From: Roseateles terrae
GTDB lineage: Bacteria > Pseudomonadota > Gammaproteobacteria > Burkholderiales > Burkholderiaceae_C
DNA length: 64,000 bases
Direction: 5' to 3'
NCBI RefSeq assembly: GCF_014192155.1
Contig: NZ_JACHXO010000005.1
Coordinates: 186,001 to 250,000 of the forward strand
Shown here: piece after piece, positions 50,402 through 59,495 of the stretch
Layout: every line of letters begins with the position of its first letter
Position numbering within the stretch: position 1 is the first letter of the stretch
Notes under the pieces: generated by a model
What the model was told of the DNA's origin: nothing
What the model saw: the letters and a program-made list of their open reading frames with translations, nothing else
Databases searched by the model: none
Translations under genes and position numbers: made by a program

Positions 50402-51823
50402 TCAATGGTCATGACCGCCATGCCCGCCCGGCTTGCGGACCTGGAGCGGGGGTGTCCTGGGGGAGGCAGGTCCGGACGTCGGCGACGATGCGGACGACGG
50501 GGAAGATGCCGGCGCTGCGGAGGGGGCCGGCGGCGCATCCGCCTCCGACACCCGCCTCGCCACGGTGCCCGCCGGTGCGCGGAACCAGCCCGGATCACTG
50601 TAGTCCCCGGGCTTCTGATCCGGTCGCACCTTCAGCACGCTGAACATCCCGCCCATTTCCAGCGGCCCGTGGGGCCCCGTGCCGGTCATCATGGGCGCGG
50701 TGTTCTCCGGCAAGGGCATCGCCATCGCTCCCATGTCCGCCATGCCTTTGTCACCCATCGTCATGTAGTCAGGAATGATGCGGTTGATGCGGCTGGCCAG
50801 CCCCTTGTGGTCGACGCCGATCAGGGTGTCGACGTTGTGTCCCATCGCATTCATCGTGTGGTGGCTCTTGTGGCAGTGGATCGCCCAGTCGCCGGGCTCG
50901 TCCGCAATGAATTCGATCTGCCGCATCTGACCCACCGCCACATCGGTCGTGACCTCCGGCCAGCGCGCGGACGGCGGCACCGGTCCACCGTCGGTCCCCG
51001 TCACCTGGAACTCGTGACCGTGGATGTGGATCGGATGATTGGTCATCGTCAGGTTGCCCACCCGCACACGAACCCGGTCGCCCTGGCGGACATTGAGCGA
51101 GTCAATGCCAGGGAAGGCGCGGCTGTTCCAGGTCCACAGATTGAAGTCGGTCATCGTCATGATGCGCGGGGTGTAGCTGCCCGGCTCGATGTCGTAGCTC
51201 GCCAGGAGCAAGCAGAAATCTCGCTGCACCTGCGCAATGTGGGGATGACGACCCTTCGGATGGGTGATCCACAGACCCATCATGCCCATCGCCATCTGCG
51301 TCATTTCGTCGGCATGCGGGTGATACATGAAGGTGCCGGGCCGGCGGGCTTCGAACTCGTAGACGAAGGTCTCACCCGGCTTGATGGCGGGTTGGGTAAG
51401 GCCTGACACGCCGTCCATGCCATTGGGCAGGCGCTGGCCGTGCCAGTGCACGCTGGTGTGTTCCGGCAGTCGGTTGGTGACGTAGATGCGCACCCGGTCC
51501 CCTTCCACCACCTCGATGGTGGGGCCGGGCGACTGACCGTTGTAGCCCCAGAGCCGGGCGGTGCAGTCGGGCGCTATCTCCCGCTCCACCGGCTCGGCGA
51601 CCAGATGGAACTCCTTGACGCCATTGCGCATGCGCCAGGGCAGGGTCCAGCCATTGAGGGTGACCACCGGCTGGTAAGGGCGACCGTCCGGCGGCAGCAG
51701 CGGTGCAGCGGTATCGGCGGTGGTGCGGATCACGGGTTCGGGCAGGCCGGCCAGCGCTGCGCGGGCGACGCCGGTGGCGCTCACGGCGGCCATGCCGGCA
51801 AAAAGATGTCGTCTGGAAATCAT
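50402..51823 (-). CDS. Multicopper oxidase (copper tolerance)
   Basis: A 473-residue periplasmic enzyme with a twin-arginine signal (MISRRHLFAGMAAVSATGVA). It oxidises Cu(I) or other substrates using oxygen. The copper sites are visible: HTSVHWHGQRLPNG, FMYHPHADEM, NHPIHIHGHEFQVTG and the C-terminal HCHKSHHTMNAMGHN. A Met-rich region (MTMGDKGMADMGAMAMPLPE) after the last motif resembles copper-binding segments of CopA/CueO proteins. The start at 51823 was preferred to an upstream TTG because of the signal peptide. It lies 19 bases after the TolC-type gene and 56 bases before the CusF-like gene. Confidence 0.9.
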   Translation of the reverse strand: MISRRHLFAGMAAVSATGVARAALAGLPEPVIRTTADTAAPLLPPDGRPYQPVVTLNGWTLPWRMRNGVKEFHLVAEPVEREIAPDCTARLWGYNGQSPGPTIEVVEGDRVRIYVTNRLPEHTSVHWHGQRLPNGMDGVSGLTQPAIKPGETFVYEFEARRPGTFMYHPHADEMTQMAMGMMGLWITHPKGRHPHIAQVQRDFCLLLASYDIEPGSYTPRIMTMTDFNLWTWNSRAFPGIDSLNVRQGDRVRVRVGNLTMTNHPIHIHGHEFQVTGTDGGPVPPSARWPEVTTDVAVGQMRQIEFIADEPGDWAIHCHKSHHTMNAMGHNVDTLIGVDHKGLASRINRIIPDYMTMGDKGMADMGAMAMPLPENTAPMMTGTGPHGPLEMGGMFSVLKVRPDQKPGDYSDPGWFRAPAGTVARRVSEADAPPAPSAAPASSPSSASSPTSGPASPRTPPLQVRKPGGHGGHDH

Positions 51824-51842
51824 GAAGGTTGCTTGCGGCCGG

Positions 51843-53309
51843 TCAGTGAGCGGAGGCGCCGTTGCGAGGGGGCGTGGTCGCGGATGCGTCGCCCGCGGTG
51901 GCGCTACGAAGCGCGCCGGCGCCGTCGAGCGGACCCAGCAGCGATTGGGACAGATCGGTCTCCGCCAGCCAGTAGTCGCGTTCCGCTGCAAGGCTGGCCG
52001 TCATCAGCCGGGCCTGCTCACGCGCGTCCGCCAGCAGGTCGTTCACCCCCAGCAGCATGCCGTTGTAGCGGAGCAGGGTTTCGTCGGAGATCTGCCGGGC
52101 CAGCGGCAATACCTCCTGCTGATAGCGCCGGGCGGTGCGCCAGGCCTGGTCGGCCCGCAGTTGCGCGTCGCGCACCTCGGCCTGGGCGTCGAGGGCGACC
52201 TGGGCCGTCTGTGCGAGCGATTGCTCATAGGCCTGTCGCGCCCGCGCAGTACGCGCCTGGCCCCAGTCGAAGAGGGGCAGCTCCAGACTGAGGCTGGGGC
52301 CGTGCTGGGTGGGTTCGGTGTTGCTGCGATTGTTCTCGTAGCCCACTTGCAGGACGTTCACCAGGCGCGTCTGGCGGGTCAGTCCCAGCGAAGCGGCGAG
52401 CTGGCTGCTCTGACGCCGGGCGGCCTGGATGTCCAGGCGCTGATCGATCGCCTGCTGCTCCAGCGCCGGGGTGCTGCGACGACTGTCGGGGACCGGGGGC
52501 AACTGCTCCGGCAGGCGCAGCGAGGCGGCGGCGGCGCTGTCCAGCCCCAGCGCCCGCAGCAGGGCCGAGCGGTCGCGGGCGGCCTGCAGGCGCGTCTGAT
52601 CGACCCAGAGCCGTGCATCGGCCTGGACGGCCTGTTCACGGGCCAGGCGATAGGCGCTGATGTTGCCTGCCTTCTGCATCCGCAGCGCGAGTTCGGCGCC
52701 CGCTTCGGCGGCGTCAAGCACCGTTTGGGCGTGCTGCAGTTGCGCCTGCGAGGCCACGGCCTGAATCCATGAACGGCGGGCCTGAGCGGCCACGGCCAGC
52801 ACCTGCTGCGCGGCTTCCAGCTGCTGGCGCTCCAGCGCCTGGGTGGCGGCGGTCTGGCGAGCCCCGCGGCCGAGCAGGGCGGTGAGATTGAAGAAAAGGC
52901 CGCGTTCGATTTCGGTTTCTTCGCCGCGTACCAGGCGACCCAGATTGAGCACGGGATTGGGCCAGAGCAGGGCCTGGACGCGGTCCGCATCCGCCATGCC
53001 CAGGCCGTACAGCGTGGCCTGGAGGCCGCGGTGGTTGAGCAGGGCCAGTTGCACGGCCGCCTGCGCATCCAGCGGCTGGGCGAGCAGGGCCTGGCTGCGC
53101 TGCTGCGCCGTGTCTCTGGCCTGCTGGTTCTGCTGCCAGGGCAGGTCGGCCTGCCAGTGGTCGCGGGTCAGGGCCTGGACCGGGGCGACGGCCTGATCCG
53201 GCTGCAGGCTGGTACAGCCCGCAAGCCCCAGCAGCACCAGCGGCACGAGCAGTACCGGGAGGCCGCCGGGCGCCTTCAGCGCGGACGGAAAGTGGAAAGA
53301 GGGAGACAT
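51843..53309 (-). CDS. TolC/CusC-type outer-membrane channel lipoprotein
   Basis: A 488-residue outer-membrane efflux protein. The N-terminus (MSPSFHFPSALKAPGGLPVL) leads to a lipobox LGLAGC (about residue 31). Two TolC-type halves follow, rich in long helices (for example VQLALLNHRGLQATLYGLGM, PNPVLNLGRLV, YENNRSNTEPTQHGPSLSLE, LPLFDWGQARTARARQAYEQ). AGGA lies five bases before the ATG at 53309. The protein should form the exit duct for copper, but no inner-membrane pump or adaptor gene lies in this operon, so it must work with one encoded elsewhere. Confidence 0.87.
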   Translation of the reverse strand: MSPSFHFPSALKAPGGLPVLLVPLVLLGLAGCTSLQPDQAVAPVQALTRDHWQADLPWQQNQQARDTAQQRSQALLAQPLDAQAAVQLALLNHRGLQATLYGLGMADADRVQALLWPNPVLNLGRLVRGEETEIERGLFFNLTALLGRGARQTAATQALERQQLEAAQQVLAVAAQARRSWIQAVASQAQLQHAQTVLDAAEAGAELALRMQKAGNISAYRLAREQAVQADARLWVDQTRLQAARDRSALLRALGLDSAAAASLRLPEQLPPVPDSRRSTPALEQQAIDQRLDIQAARRQSSQLAASLGLTRQTRLVNVLQVGYENNRSNTEPTQHGPSLSLELPLFDWGQARTARARQAYEQSLAQTAQVALDAQAEVRDAQLRADQAWRTARRYQQEVLPLARQISDETLLRYNGMLLGVNDLLADAREQARLMTASLAAERDYWLAETDLSQSLLGPLDGAGALRSATAGDASATTPPRNGASAH

Positions 53310-53390
53310 GACGTCCTCGTCAGCAAGGGCGCGCGGTGAAGCGCACCAACACACTCGCGGCGGCTCAGCGGGAGCCGCACAGGGATAGGT

Positions 53391-53933
53391 TCAGGCGAGG
53401 GAGAGCTTGGGCGGACGGTCCGGGGTCGACGGCTGGCGTTCCAGCAGGGCGGTCGGCACGGCGGCGGGGAGCGTATCGGCCAGCGGTGTGGCGGCAACGG
53501 TCAGCGGCATGACCGGCAGGGCGACGCCGATGCAGCACTGGGCGCAGAAGCTGCAGCCGTGATGCGAGTCGGTCGAATGGTCGGCCGGGGCGGCGAAGTG
53601 GGACGGGGCAGCCGAGGCCGCGCTGGCATGTGCAGCGGTATTCCTGGCATCTCTCGCGTTCGCGGCATCCGTATCGTGACAGGGCAGGGCTTGCGCATCG
53701 GTAGCGACGGCCGGGGCCTGCATGTCATGCATGCCATGCGCTGGCTGCATGGCGTGCGCGCCATGAGCGGGGGGCATCGCCGTGGTGATGGCCGTGGTCA
53801 CGGGCGCAGCCATGCCCATTTGCATCGTCACTGCCAGTGCGCCTTGCAGCGGCAGGCAGAACGCCATCAAGGCGAGCACCAGCCAGCGGCTCCAGGAGAG
53901 CCGGCGTGAGGCGGAGGAGTGCTGCGATCGCAT
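53391..53933 (-). CDS. Met/His-rich exported protein of the copper operon
   Basis: A 180-residue protein with a signal peptide (SRWLVLALMAFCLPLQGALA, about residues 15-35). The mature N-terminal part is rich in Met and His (PPAHGAHAMQPAHGMHDMQA), and a Cys cluster follows (HHGCSFCAQCCIG), all suited to binding Cu(I). The end DRPPKLSLA resembles the C-termini of DUF2946-type proteins found with copper genes. It is the first gene of the minus-strand copper operon, 81 bases before the TolC-type gene. It may be a copper chaperone, sensor or sequestering protein. Confidence 0.72.
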   Translation of the reverse strand: MRSQHSSASRRLSWSRWLVLALMAFCLPLQGALAVTMQMGMAAPVTTAITTAMPPAHGAHAMQPAHGMHDMQAPAVATDAQALPCHDTDAANARDARNTAAHASAASAAPSHFAAPADHSTDSHHGCSFCAQCCIGVALPVMPLTVAATPLADTLPAAVPTALLERQPSTPDRPPKLSLA

Positions 53934-54009
53934 GACCGTTCAAGTGTAGATCACACCGCTTCCCGTGTCAGGCAGCGCCTTATGCATCTTCCTCACGTTG
54001 AGACCGGCC

Positions 54010-54037
54010 AAAAAAAGCCGGTGCATCCACCGGCTTT
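54010..54037 (-). terminator. Intrinsic terminator after the TonB-like gene
   Basis: AAAGCCGGTG (54014-54023) pairs perfectly with CACCGGCTTT (54028-54037) across a four-base loop. On the minus strand the stem runs straight into seven T (54016-54010). It ends the TonB-like transcript seven bases after its stop codon. Confidence 0.9.
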
Positions 54038-54043
54038 CCTTGA

Positions 54044-54385
54044 TCAGTCTTCGTTCTTGAAGACCAGCTTCACTTCGTGCGTCTGCTTTTCGCCGCTCGG
54101 CTCAAAGCGCCAGTCCATCAGGGCGCGGGTCACGGCCTTGTCGAAGACCTTGCGCGGTTCCGCTTCCAGGATTTCCACGCCCGAGACCTTGCCGTCCGGA
54201 TCGATGTTCATCTTGGCGCGAACCGAACCGGTGCTGATCGACTGACGCGCTGCTTCCGCCGGGAATTCAGGCGGCACCTTCTTGATGATCTTCGGCGTGG
54301 CGTGGGCGCCCACCGCCAGCAGCATCGCTGCGGCCAGGCCGATCAGGCCGCGGGTCATGGACTTCGTGTTCAGGAGTGTGCTCAT
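54044..54385 (-). CDS. Stand-alone TonB C-terminal domain protein
   Basis: A 113-residue protein. A hydrophobic signal or anchor segment (GLIGLAAAMLLAVGAHA) is followed directly by a TonB-type C-terminal domain: KKVPPEFPAEAARQSISTGS, VRAKMNIDPDGKVSGVEILE and the closing VTRALMDWRFEPSGEKQTHE. The proline-rich spacer that lets TonB cross the periplasm is missing, so it is probably exported and free rather than a normal energy transducer. No ExbB/ExbD or receptor gene is near. A strong terminator follows. Confidence 0.82.
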   Translation of the reverse strand: MSTLLNTKSMTRGLIGLAAAMLLAVGAHATPKIIKKVPPEFPAEAARQSISTGSVRAKMNIDPDGKVSGVEILEAEPRKVFDKAVTRALMDWRFEPSGEKQTHEVKLVFKNED

Positions 54386-54457
54386 CGGGGACCTCGTACG
54401 TCTTGGAGCTGATTCATCCGGCCGGATGGGCCGGAAGGGGTCATTGAGGGGAGAGGG

Positions 54458-56002
54458 TCAGGCTCGGAAGAAACCGACTGCGTTCACCAGACGGGTCGAG
54501 CTGTCGCGCAGCGAGTCCGTCGAGCGCGACAGGGCTTCCACCAGCGTCGTGTTCTGTTGCGTGGTGCGGTCCAGTTCGTTCATGGCGTTGTTCACCACGC
54601 CGACGCCTGCCGCCTGTTCCTGGGCCGAATGCGAGATCTCTTCGATCAGCTGGCCCATGTTGTTCACTTCGTCCACCACCGATCGGATGGTGGCGCCGGC
54701 GTTGTTGACCAGGGCGGTGCCGTTCTCGACCTTCACGGACGATTCCTGGATCAGCACCTTGATTTCCTTGGCCGCCTGCGCGCTGCGCGAGGCCAGGGCC
54801 CGCACTTCCGAGGCCACCACCGCGAAGCCCTTGCCGTGCTCGCCGGCACGGGCGGCTTCCACAGCGGCATTCAGCGCCAGGATGTTGGTCTGGAAGGCGA
54901 TGCCGTCGATGACGCCGATGATGTCGCCGATCTTGCGCGAGCTGGCGCTGATCTCTTCCATCGTCGAGACGACCTGGCTCACCACATTGCCGCCGGCCGA
55001 TGCCGACTGGCGAGCCTTCGATGCAATGGTGGAGGCCTTGCGGGTCAGCTCGCTGGCACCGTTGAGGTTGGACGCAATCTGCTCCACCGACGAGGCGGTG
55101 TTCTGCAGGCTGGCTGCCGAGCGGGCGGTGCGGTCGGACAGATCGACGTTGTTGCCGGCGATCTCGTTGGAGTTGTGGGCCACTTCGGTGGCGGCCGCGC
55201 TCACACTCGCGACCACGCCGGACAGCGCCTGCTGCATGTCACGCATGGCGTGCAGCATCTGCGCCAGCTCGTCGCTGCCGTTCACTTCAATGTTCTGCGA
55301 CAGGTCGCCCGAGCTGATCGCCTGAGCGGCATCCTTGGCCTTGCGGGCCGGCACCACGATGGAGCGGGCGATCGTCAGACCCCCGACACCGCCGATCAGC
55401 ACGGCCACCAGCACCAGGCCACCGGTCACGATGATCGACTGGTTGGCCAGCTTGGCGCCGGACTCCGCCAGCGAGCGGGCGTTGCTGAACTGCAGGTCCA
55501 CCAGGCCCTTGATGTTCTCCTGATACGCCTGCTGCGCCGGGCGCACGTCGGTGATCAGGCTTTCACGGGCTTCGTCCGGGCTGCCGTCCTGCTGGATCTT
55601 CAGGAACTTCGAGACGGCGGCGGCAAACTTCACCTGGTTGTCATGCACCTTGGCGACGAGCTCCTTGTCCTTGGGGTCCGTCACCGAACCTTCGAGGTCC
55701 GCCAGCTGCTTTTCGCTGTCGGCGACGGCCTCGGCAATGGCGGCCTTTTGCTTCTTGATCTGACGGGCCTCGTCCAGCAGCAGCAGGTCCCGGGCCGCAC
55801 GGGCGATGACGCTGACGTTGCCTTCGAGGGCATTGGCGCCGGCAATCTTCACCAGGCTGGAATTGGCGGTCTGGTCCAGGTCGTGGGAGAGGCGGCCGGC
55901 ATTGTGGGCACCATAGGCCCCAATCACGATCAGCAGCAGGATGAGCAGGGTGTAGCTCAGCGTCAGGCGTTGCCCGATCCGCAGGCGGGACAGAAACGAC
56001 AT
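54458..56002 (-). CDS. Methyl-accepting chemotaxis protein
   Basis: A 514-residue chemoreceptor: first membrane helix ([20 protein letters not shown]), a four-helix-bundle periplasmic sensor of about 150 residues ([20 protein letters not shown]), second helix ([20 protein letters not shown]), HAMP linker and cytoplasmic domain with the tip segment around [26 protein letters not shown] precedes the ATG by four bases. The two receptors in this window share architecture but differ in the sensor. It ends AVGFFRA without a methylation-enzyme tether. A palindrome at 56202-56214 lies in its upstream region. Confidence 0.92.
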   Translation of the reverse strand: MSFLSRLRIGQRLTLSYTLLILLLIVIGAYGAHNAGRLSHDLDQTANSSLVKIAGANALEGNVSVIARAARDLLLLDEARQIKKQKAAIAEAVADSEKQLADLEGSVTDPKDKELVAKVHDNQVKFAAAVSKFLKIQQDGSPDEARESLITDVRPAQQAYQENIKGLVDLQFSNARSLAESGAKLANQSIIVTGGLVLVAVLIGGVGGLTIARSIVVPARKAKDAAQAISSGDLSQNIEVNGSDELAQMLHAMRDMQQALSGVVASVSAAATEVAHNSNEIAGNNVDLSDRTARSAASLQNTASSVEQIASNLNGASELTRKASTIASKARQSASAGGNVVSQVVSTMEEISASSRKIGDIIGVIDGIAFQTNILALNAAVEAARAGEHGKGFAVVASEVRALASRSAQAAKEIKVLIQESSVKVENGTALVNNAGATIRSVVDEVNNMGQLIEEISHSAQEQAAGVGVVNNAMNELDRTTQQNTTLVEALSRSTDSLRDSSTRLVNAVGFFRA

Positions 56003-56297
56003 CGATTCCCTCGCATGGAATAAGTTCTAGAAGTCCGGTGAAGCCGTTCTGAGACAGCTGATCAAATCACCTGGCACGTCGACTTCGACCAAATCATCGA
56101 CGGGCTTGAACCACTCATGGCGAGGCGCCTTTCGGAGCGCGTGAATTCTGACGCGTCACTTGCAACTGATTGAAAAAACCGTGTCCACTTCTATCGGGTT
56201 CACCCTAATAGGGTTGCCACCCGTTCGAAGCAAAACACCAACACATGGGCGGGATCCGCCGGACCAGAGCGAACTGGTCCGGTCCGGTCCGATCGCC
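56003..56297. other. Gap upstream of the chemoreceptor, with palindrome and hairpin
   Basis: This 295-base stretch contains no gene. It holds the 6+1+6 palindrome ACCCTAATAGGGT at 56202-56214, about 200 bases before the chemoreceptor start, and a nine-base-pair hairpin CCGGACCAG/CTGGTCCGG at 56259-56282 just after the yggS stop, followed by tandem GGTCC units. The hairpin may end yggS transcription, although it lacks a T run. Confidence 0.5.
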
Positions 56298-57002
56298 TCA
56301 AGTGGAGGCCGGGCGCTGGCGCTGGCCGAAAATGGCTGAGCCGACGCGCACCAGCGTGGACCCTTCCAGGATCGCCGCCTCCAGGTCGCCGCTCATGCCC
56401 ATGCTGAGGGTGTCCAGGGCCAGGCCTTGCGCCTGCAGTTGCTGCAGCAGCTCCGCCAGCCTGCGATGCGGCGCCCGTTGCGCCTCCAAGGTGTCTGCCG
56501 GCTCGGGGATGGACATCAGCCCGCGCAGGGTGACCCGCGGCAGGGCGGCGACGGCCTGCGCCACCTCGGGCAATTCCTCCGGGGTCAATCCGCTCTTGCT
56601 GGCTTCGCCGCTGATGTTCACCTGCAGGCAGAGCTGCAGCGCGGGCAGGTGGTCCGGTCGCTGGTCGGACAGCCGCTGCGCAATCTTGAGCCGGTCCACG
56701 CTGTGTACCCAGTCGAACTGTTCAGCCACCGGGCGGGTCTTGTTGCTCTGCAGCGGGCCGATCATGTGCCACTCGATCTGCGACCGCAGATCGGCCAGTG
56801 CCGCGATCTTGTCGAGGCCTTCCTGCACGTAGTTTTCGCCGAACCGGGTCTCGCCTGCGGCGTGGGCCGCACGCACATCTTCGGCCGGGAAGGTTTTTGT
56901 TACCACGAGCAGCGTGACGCTGTGCACAGGTCGCGACGCCTGCTCACAGACGACCGCCATGCGGGCCCGCAGCTGTTGTATGTTCTCGGGGATCGTCGCC
57001 AT
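56298..57002 (-). CDS. yggS: YggS/PLPBP family pyridoxal-phosphate homeostasis protein
   Basis: A 234-residue single-domain PLP-binding protein of alanine-racemase fold that buffers free pyridoxal phosphate. The cofactor lysine is in TLLVVTKTFPAEDVRAAHAA. Other landmarks are ETRFGENYVQEGLDKI, IEWHMIGPLQSNKTRPVAEQ, LQVNISGEASKSGLTPEEL and the phosphate site LSMGMSGDLEAAILEGSTLV. It is divergent from pilT, an arrangement widely conserved in Proteobacteria. Confidence 0.95.
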   Translation of the reverse strand: MATIPENIQQLRARMAVVCEQASRPVHSVTLLVVTKTFPAEDVRAAHAAGETRFGENYVQEGLDKIAALADLRSQIEWHMIGPLQSNKTRPVAEQFDWVHSVDRLKIAQRLSDQRPDHLPALQLCLQVNISGEASKSGLTPEELPEVAQAVAALPRVTLRGLMSIPEPADTLEAQRAPHRRLAELLQQLQAQGLALDTLSMGMSGDLEAAILEGSTLVRVGSAIFGQRQRPAST

Positions 57003-57027
57003 AATCGACCAGGCTAATTGTTATTCC

Positions 57028-58071
57028 ATGGACATCACTCAACTGCTGGCATTCTCGGTCAAGAACAAGGCTTCTGACCTCCACCTCTCGGCCGGACTGC
57101 CGCCCATGATCCGGGTGCATGGAGACGTGCGCCGCATCAATGTCGAGCCGCTCGAGCACCGCCAGGTGCACGACATGGTCTACGACATCATGAGTGATGC
57201 ACAGCGCAAGGCCTACGAAGAGACGCTGGAATGCGACTTCTCGTTCGAGATCCAGGGCCTGGCCCGTTTCCGGGTCAACGCGTTCAATCAGAACCGTGGC
57301 GCGGGTGCGGTGTTCCGGACCATTCCATCCAAGATCCTGACGCTGGAAAACCTGAACGCCCCGAAGGTGTTCGCCGAGCTGGCGCTGAAGCCGCGCGGCA
57401 TGGTGCTGGTGACCGGCCCGACCGGTTCCGGCAAGAGCACGACGCTCGCCGGCATGGTCAATCACCTCAACGAAAACGAGTACGGTCACATCCTCACCAT
57501 TGAGGATCCGATCGAATTTGTGCACGAATCGAAGAAGTGCCTGGTCAACCAGCGGGAAGTCGGCCCGCAGACGATGAGCTTCTCCAACGCGCTGCGCTCC
57601 GCCCTTCGTGAAGACCCGGACGCGATTCTGGTCGGCGAAATGCGGGACCTGGAAACCATCCGTCTGGCGCTGACCGCTGCGGAAACCGGCCACCTGGTCT
57701 TCGGTACGCTGCACACCTCCTCCGCCGCCAAGACGGTGGACCGGATCGTGGACGTGTTCCCCGCGGCGGAAAAGGACATGGTCCGCGCCATGTTGTCCGA
57801 ATCGCTGGTGGCGGTGATTTCGCAGACGCTGTGCAAGACCAAGGACGGCAACGGACGCGTCGCCGCCCACGAGATCATGCTCGGCACCGCCGCCATCCGG
57901 AACCTGATCCGCGAAAACAAGGTGGCCCAGATGTATTCGTCCATCCAGACCGGCAACAGCCTGGGCATGCAGACGCTGGACCAGAACCTGACGGAACTGG
58001 TGCGCCGCAACATCATCTCCCCCGCCGAGGCGCGGGCCAAAGCCAAGTTCCCCGAGAACTTCCCCGGCTGA
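57028..58071 (+). CDS. pilT: Type IV pilus retraction ATPase PilT
   Basis: A 347-residue hexameric ATPase that drives pilus retraction for twitching motility and DNA uptake. It starts MDITQLLAFSVKNKASDLHL; the Walker A VTGPTGSGKSTTLAGM (about residues 127-142), the Asp box TIEDPIEFVH, Walker B AILVGEMRDLETIRLAL, His box LVFGTLHTSSAAKTVDRI and the AIRNLIRE signature are all present. The frame is open upstream to 56914, but the ATG at 57028 is the family start. pilU follows after 199 bases. Confidence 0.96.
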   Translation: MDITQLLAFSVKNKASDLHLSAGLPPMIRVHGDVRRINVEPLEHRQVHDMVYDIMSDAQRKAYEETLECDFSFEIQGLARFRVNAFNQNRGAGAVFRTIPSKILTLENLNAPKVFAELALKPRGMVLVTGPTGSGKSTTLAGMVNHLNENEYGHILTIEDPIEFVHESKKCLVNQREVGPQTMSFSNALRSALREDPDAILVGEMRDLETIRLALTAAETGHLVFGTLHTSSAAKTVDRIVDVFPAAEKDMVRAMLSESLVAVISQTLCKTKDGNGRVAAHEIMLGTAAIRNLIRENKVAQMYSSIQTGNSLGMQTLDQNLTELVRRNIISPAEARAKAKFPENFPG

Positions 58072-58270
58072 GCGCCTACCCTTCGTTACCGTTGCGGCCC
58101 CGATGCGCGTGAAGATCGCGCATCGCCGCACGGAAAATGCGCAGCCTCGGATGGACCGGACGGCCGCTGGCGCCTATCCTTGCTGACGCATTTCCCCGAT
58201 CCCTCACCGATCTTTCGCTGATCTTCCGCTCATCTCTCGCATCGGCCCACGGGCCGACAGGACCGCTTTT

Positions 58271-59407
58271 ATGGAACGCGACCAGGCTACCAAGTTCATC
58301 AACGACCTGCTGCGCCTGATGGTGTCGCGCAAGGGTTCCGACCTGTTCCTCACCGCGGATTTCCCGCCCGCCATCAAGGTGGACGGCAAGGTGACCAAGG
58401 TGTCGCCGCAGCCCCTGACTGCGCAGCACACCCTGCAGCTGGCCCGTTCCATCATGAACGACAAGCAGGCGGCGGACTTCGAACGCACCAAGGAATGCAA
58501 CTTCGCCATTTCCCCGCAGGGCATCGGCCGCTTCCGGGTGAATGCCTACATCCAGCAGGGCGCCGTGGCGCTGGTGCTGCGGACGATTCCGGCCACGCTG
58601 CCCACCATTGAATCGCTGGACCTGCCCCCCATCCTCAAGGAAGTGGTGCTGACCAAGCGCGGCCTGGTCATCCTGGTGGGTGCCACCGGTTCCGGCAAGA
58701 GCACCTCGCTGGCCGCGATGATCGACCATCGCAACGAAACCACCTACGGTCACATCATCACGATCGAAGACCCGGTGGAATTCGTGCATCCGCACAAGAA
58801 CTGCATCGTCAGCCAGCGTGAAGTCGGGCTGGACACCGAGGGCTGGGAGTCGGCCCTGAAGAACACCTTGCGTCAGGCGCCGGACGTCATCCTGATGGGC
58901 GAAATCCGCGACCGCGAGACCATGGAACATGCAGTGGCCTTCGCTGAAACCGGCCACCTGTGCATGGCCACGCTGCACGCCAACAGCGCCAACCAGGCGC
59001 TGGACCGGATCATCAACTTCTTCCCGGAAGAACGCCGCGCCCAGCTGCTGATGGACTTGTCGCTGAACCTGAAGGCGCTGGTGTCGCAACGCCTGCTGCC
59101 GCGTCAGGAAGGCAAGGGCCGGGTGGCTGCGGTGGAAATCCTGCTGAACACGCCGCTGATCTCCGACCTCATCTTCAAGGGTGAAGTGGGCGAGATCAAG
59201 GAAATCATGAAGCGCTCGCGCGAGCTGGGCATGCAGACCTTCGACCAGGCGCTGTTCGACCTGTACGAGTGGGGCCGCGTGACCTATGAAGATGCGCTGC
59301 GCAACGCGGACTCGGTGAACGACCTGCGCCTGCAGATCAAGCTCAACAGCGAACGCGCCCGCAGTGGTGATCTGTCCTCTGGCACGGAGCATCTGTCGAT
59401 CGTCTGA
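58271..59407 (+). CDS. pilU: PilT paralogue PilU, retraction ATPase accessory
   Basis: A 378-residue PilT-dependent retraction ATPase. It begins MERDQATKFINDLLRLMVSR, then KGSDLFLTADFPPAIKVDGK; Walker A VGATGSGKSTSLAAM, Asp box TIEDPVEFVHPHKNCIVSQR, Walker B VILMGEIRDRETMEHA and His box LCMATLHANSANQALDRI. The C-terminal extension past the PilT end (LQIKLNSERARSGDLSSGTE) is typical of PilU. It acts with PilT at the pilus base. Confidence 0.94.
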   Translation: MERDQATKFINDLLRLMVSRKGSDLFLTADFPPAIKVDGKVTKVSPQPLTAQHTLQLARSIMNDKQAADFERTKECNFAISPQGIGRFRVNAYIQQGAVALVLRTIPATLPTIESLDLPPILKEVVLTKRGLVILVGATGSGKSTSLAAMIDHRNETTYGHIITIEDPVEFVHPHKNCIVSQREVGLDTEGWESALKNTLRQAPDVILMGEIRDRETMEHAVAFAETGHLCMATLHANSANQALDRIINFFPEERRAQLLMDLSLNLKALVSQRLLPRQEGKGRVAAVEILLNTPLISDLIFKGEVGEIKEIMKRSRELGMQTFDQALFDLYEWGRVTYEDALRNADSVNDLRLQIKLNSERARSGDLSSGTEHLSIV

Positions 59408-59495
59408 GCCTGGGCGATTTCGGTTGTGCCGTCATCGCGCGTGACGGCACGTCACAATGGAGGCTCCCTTCTTTCCTTCAGGACGGACCCCTCCC

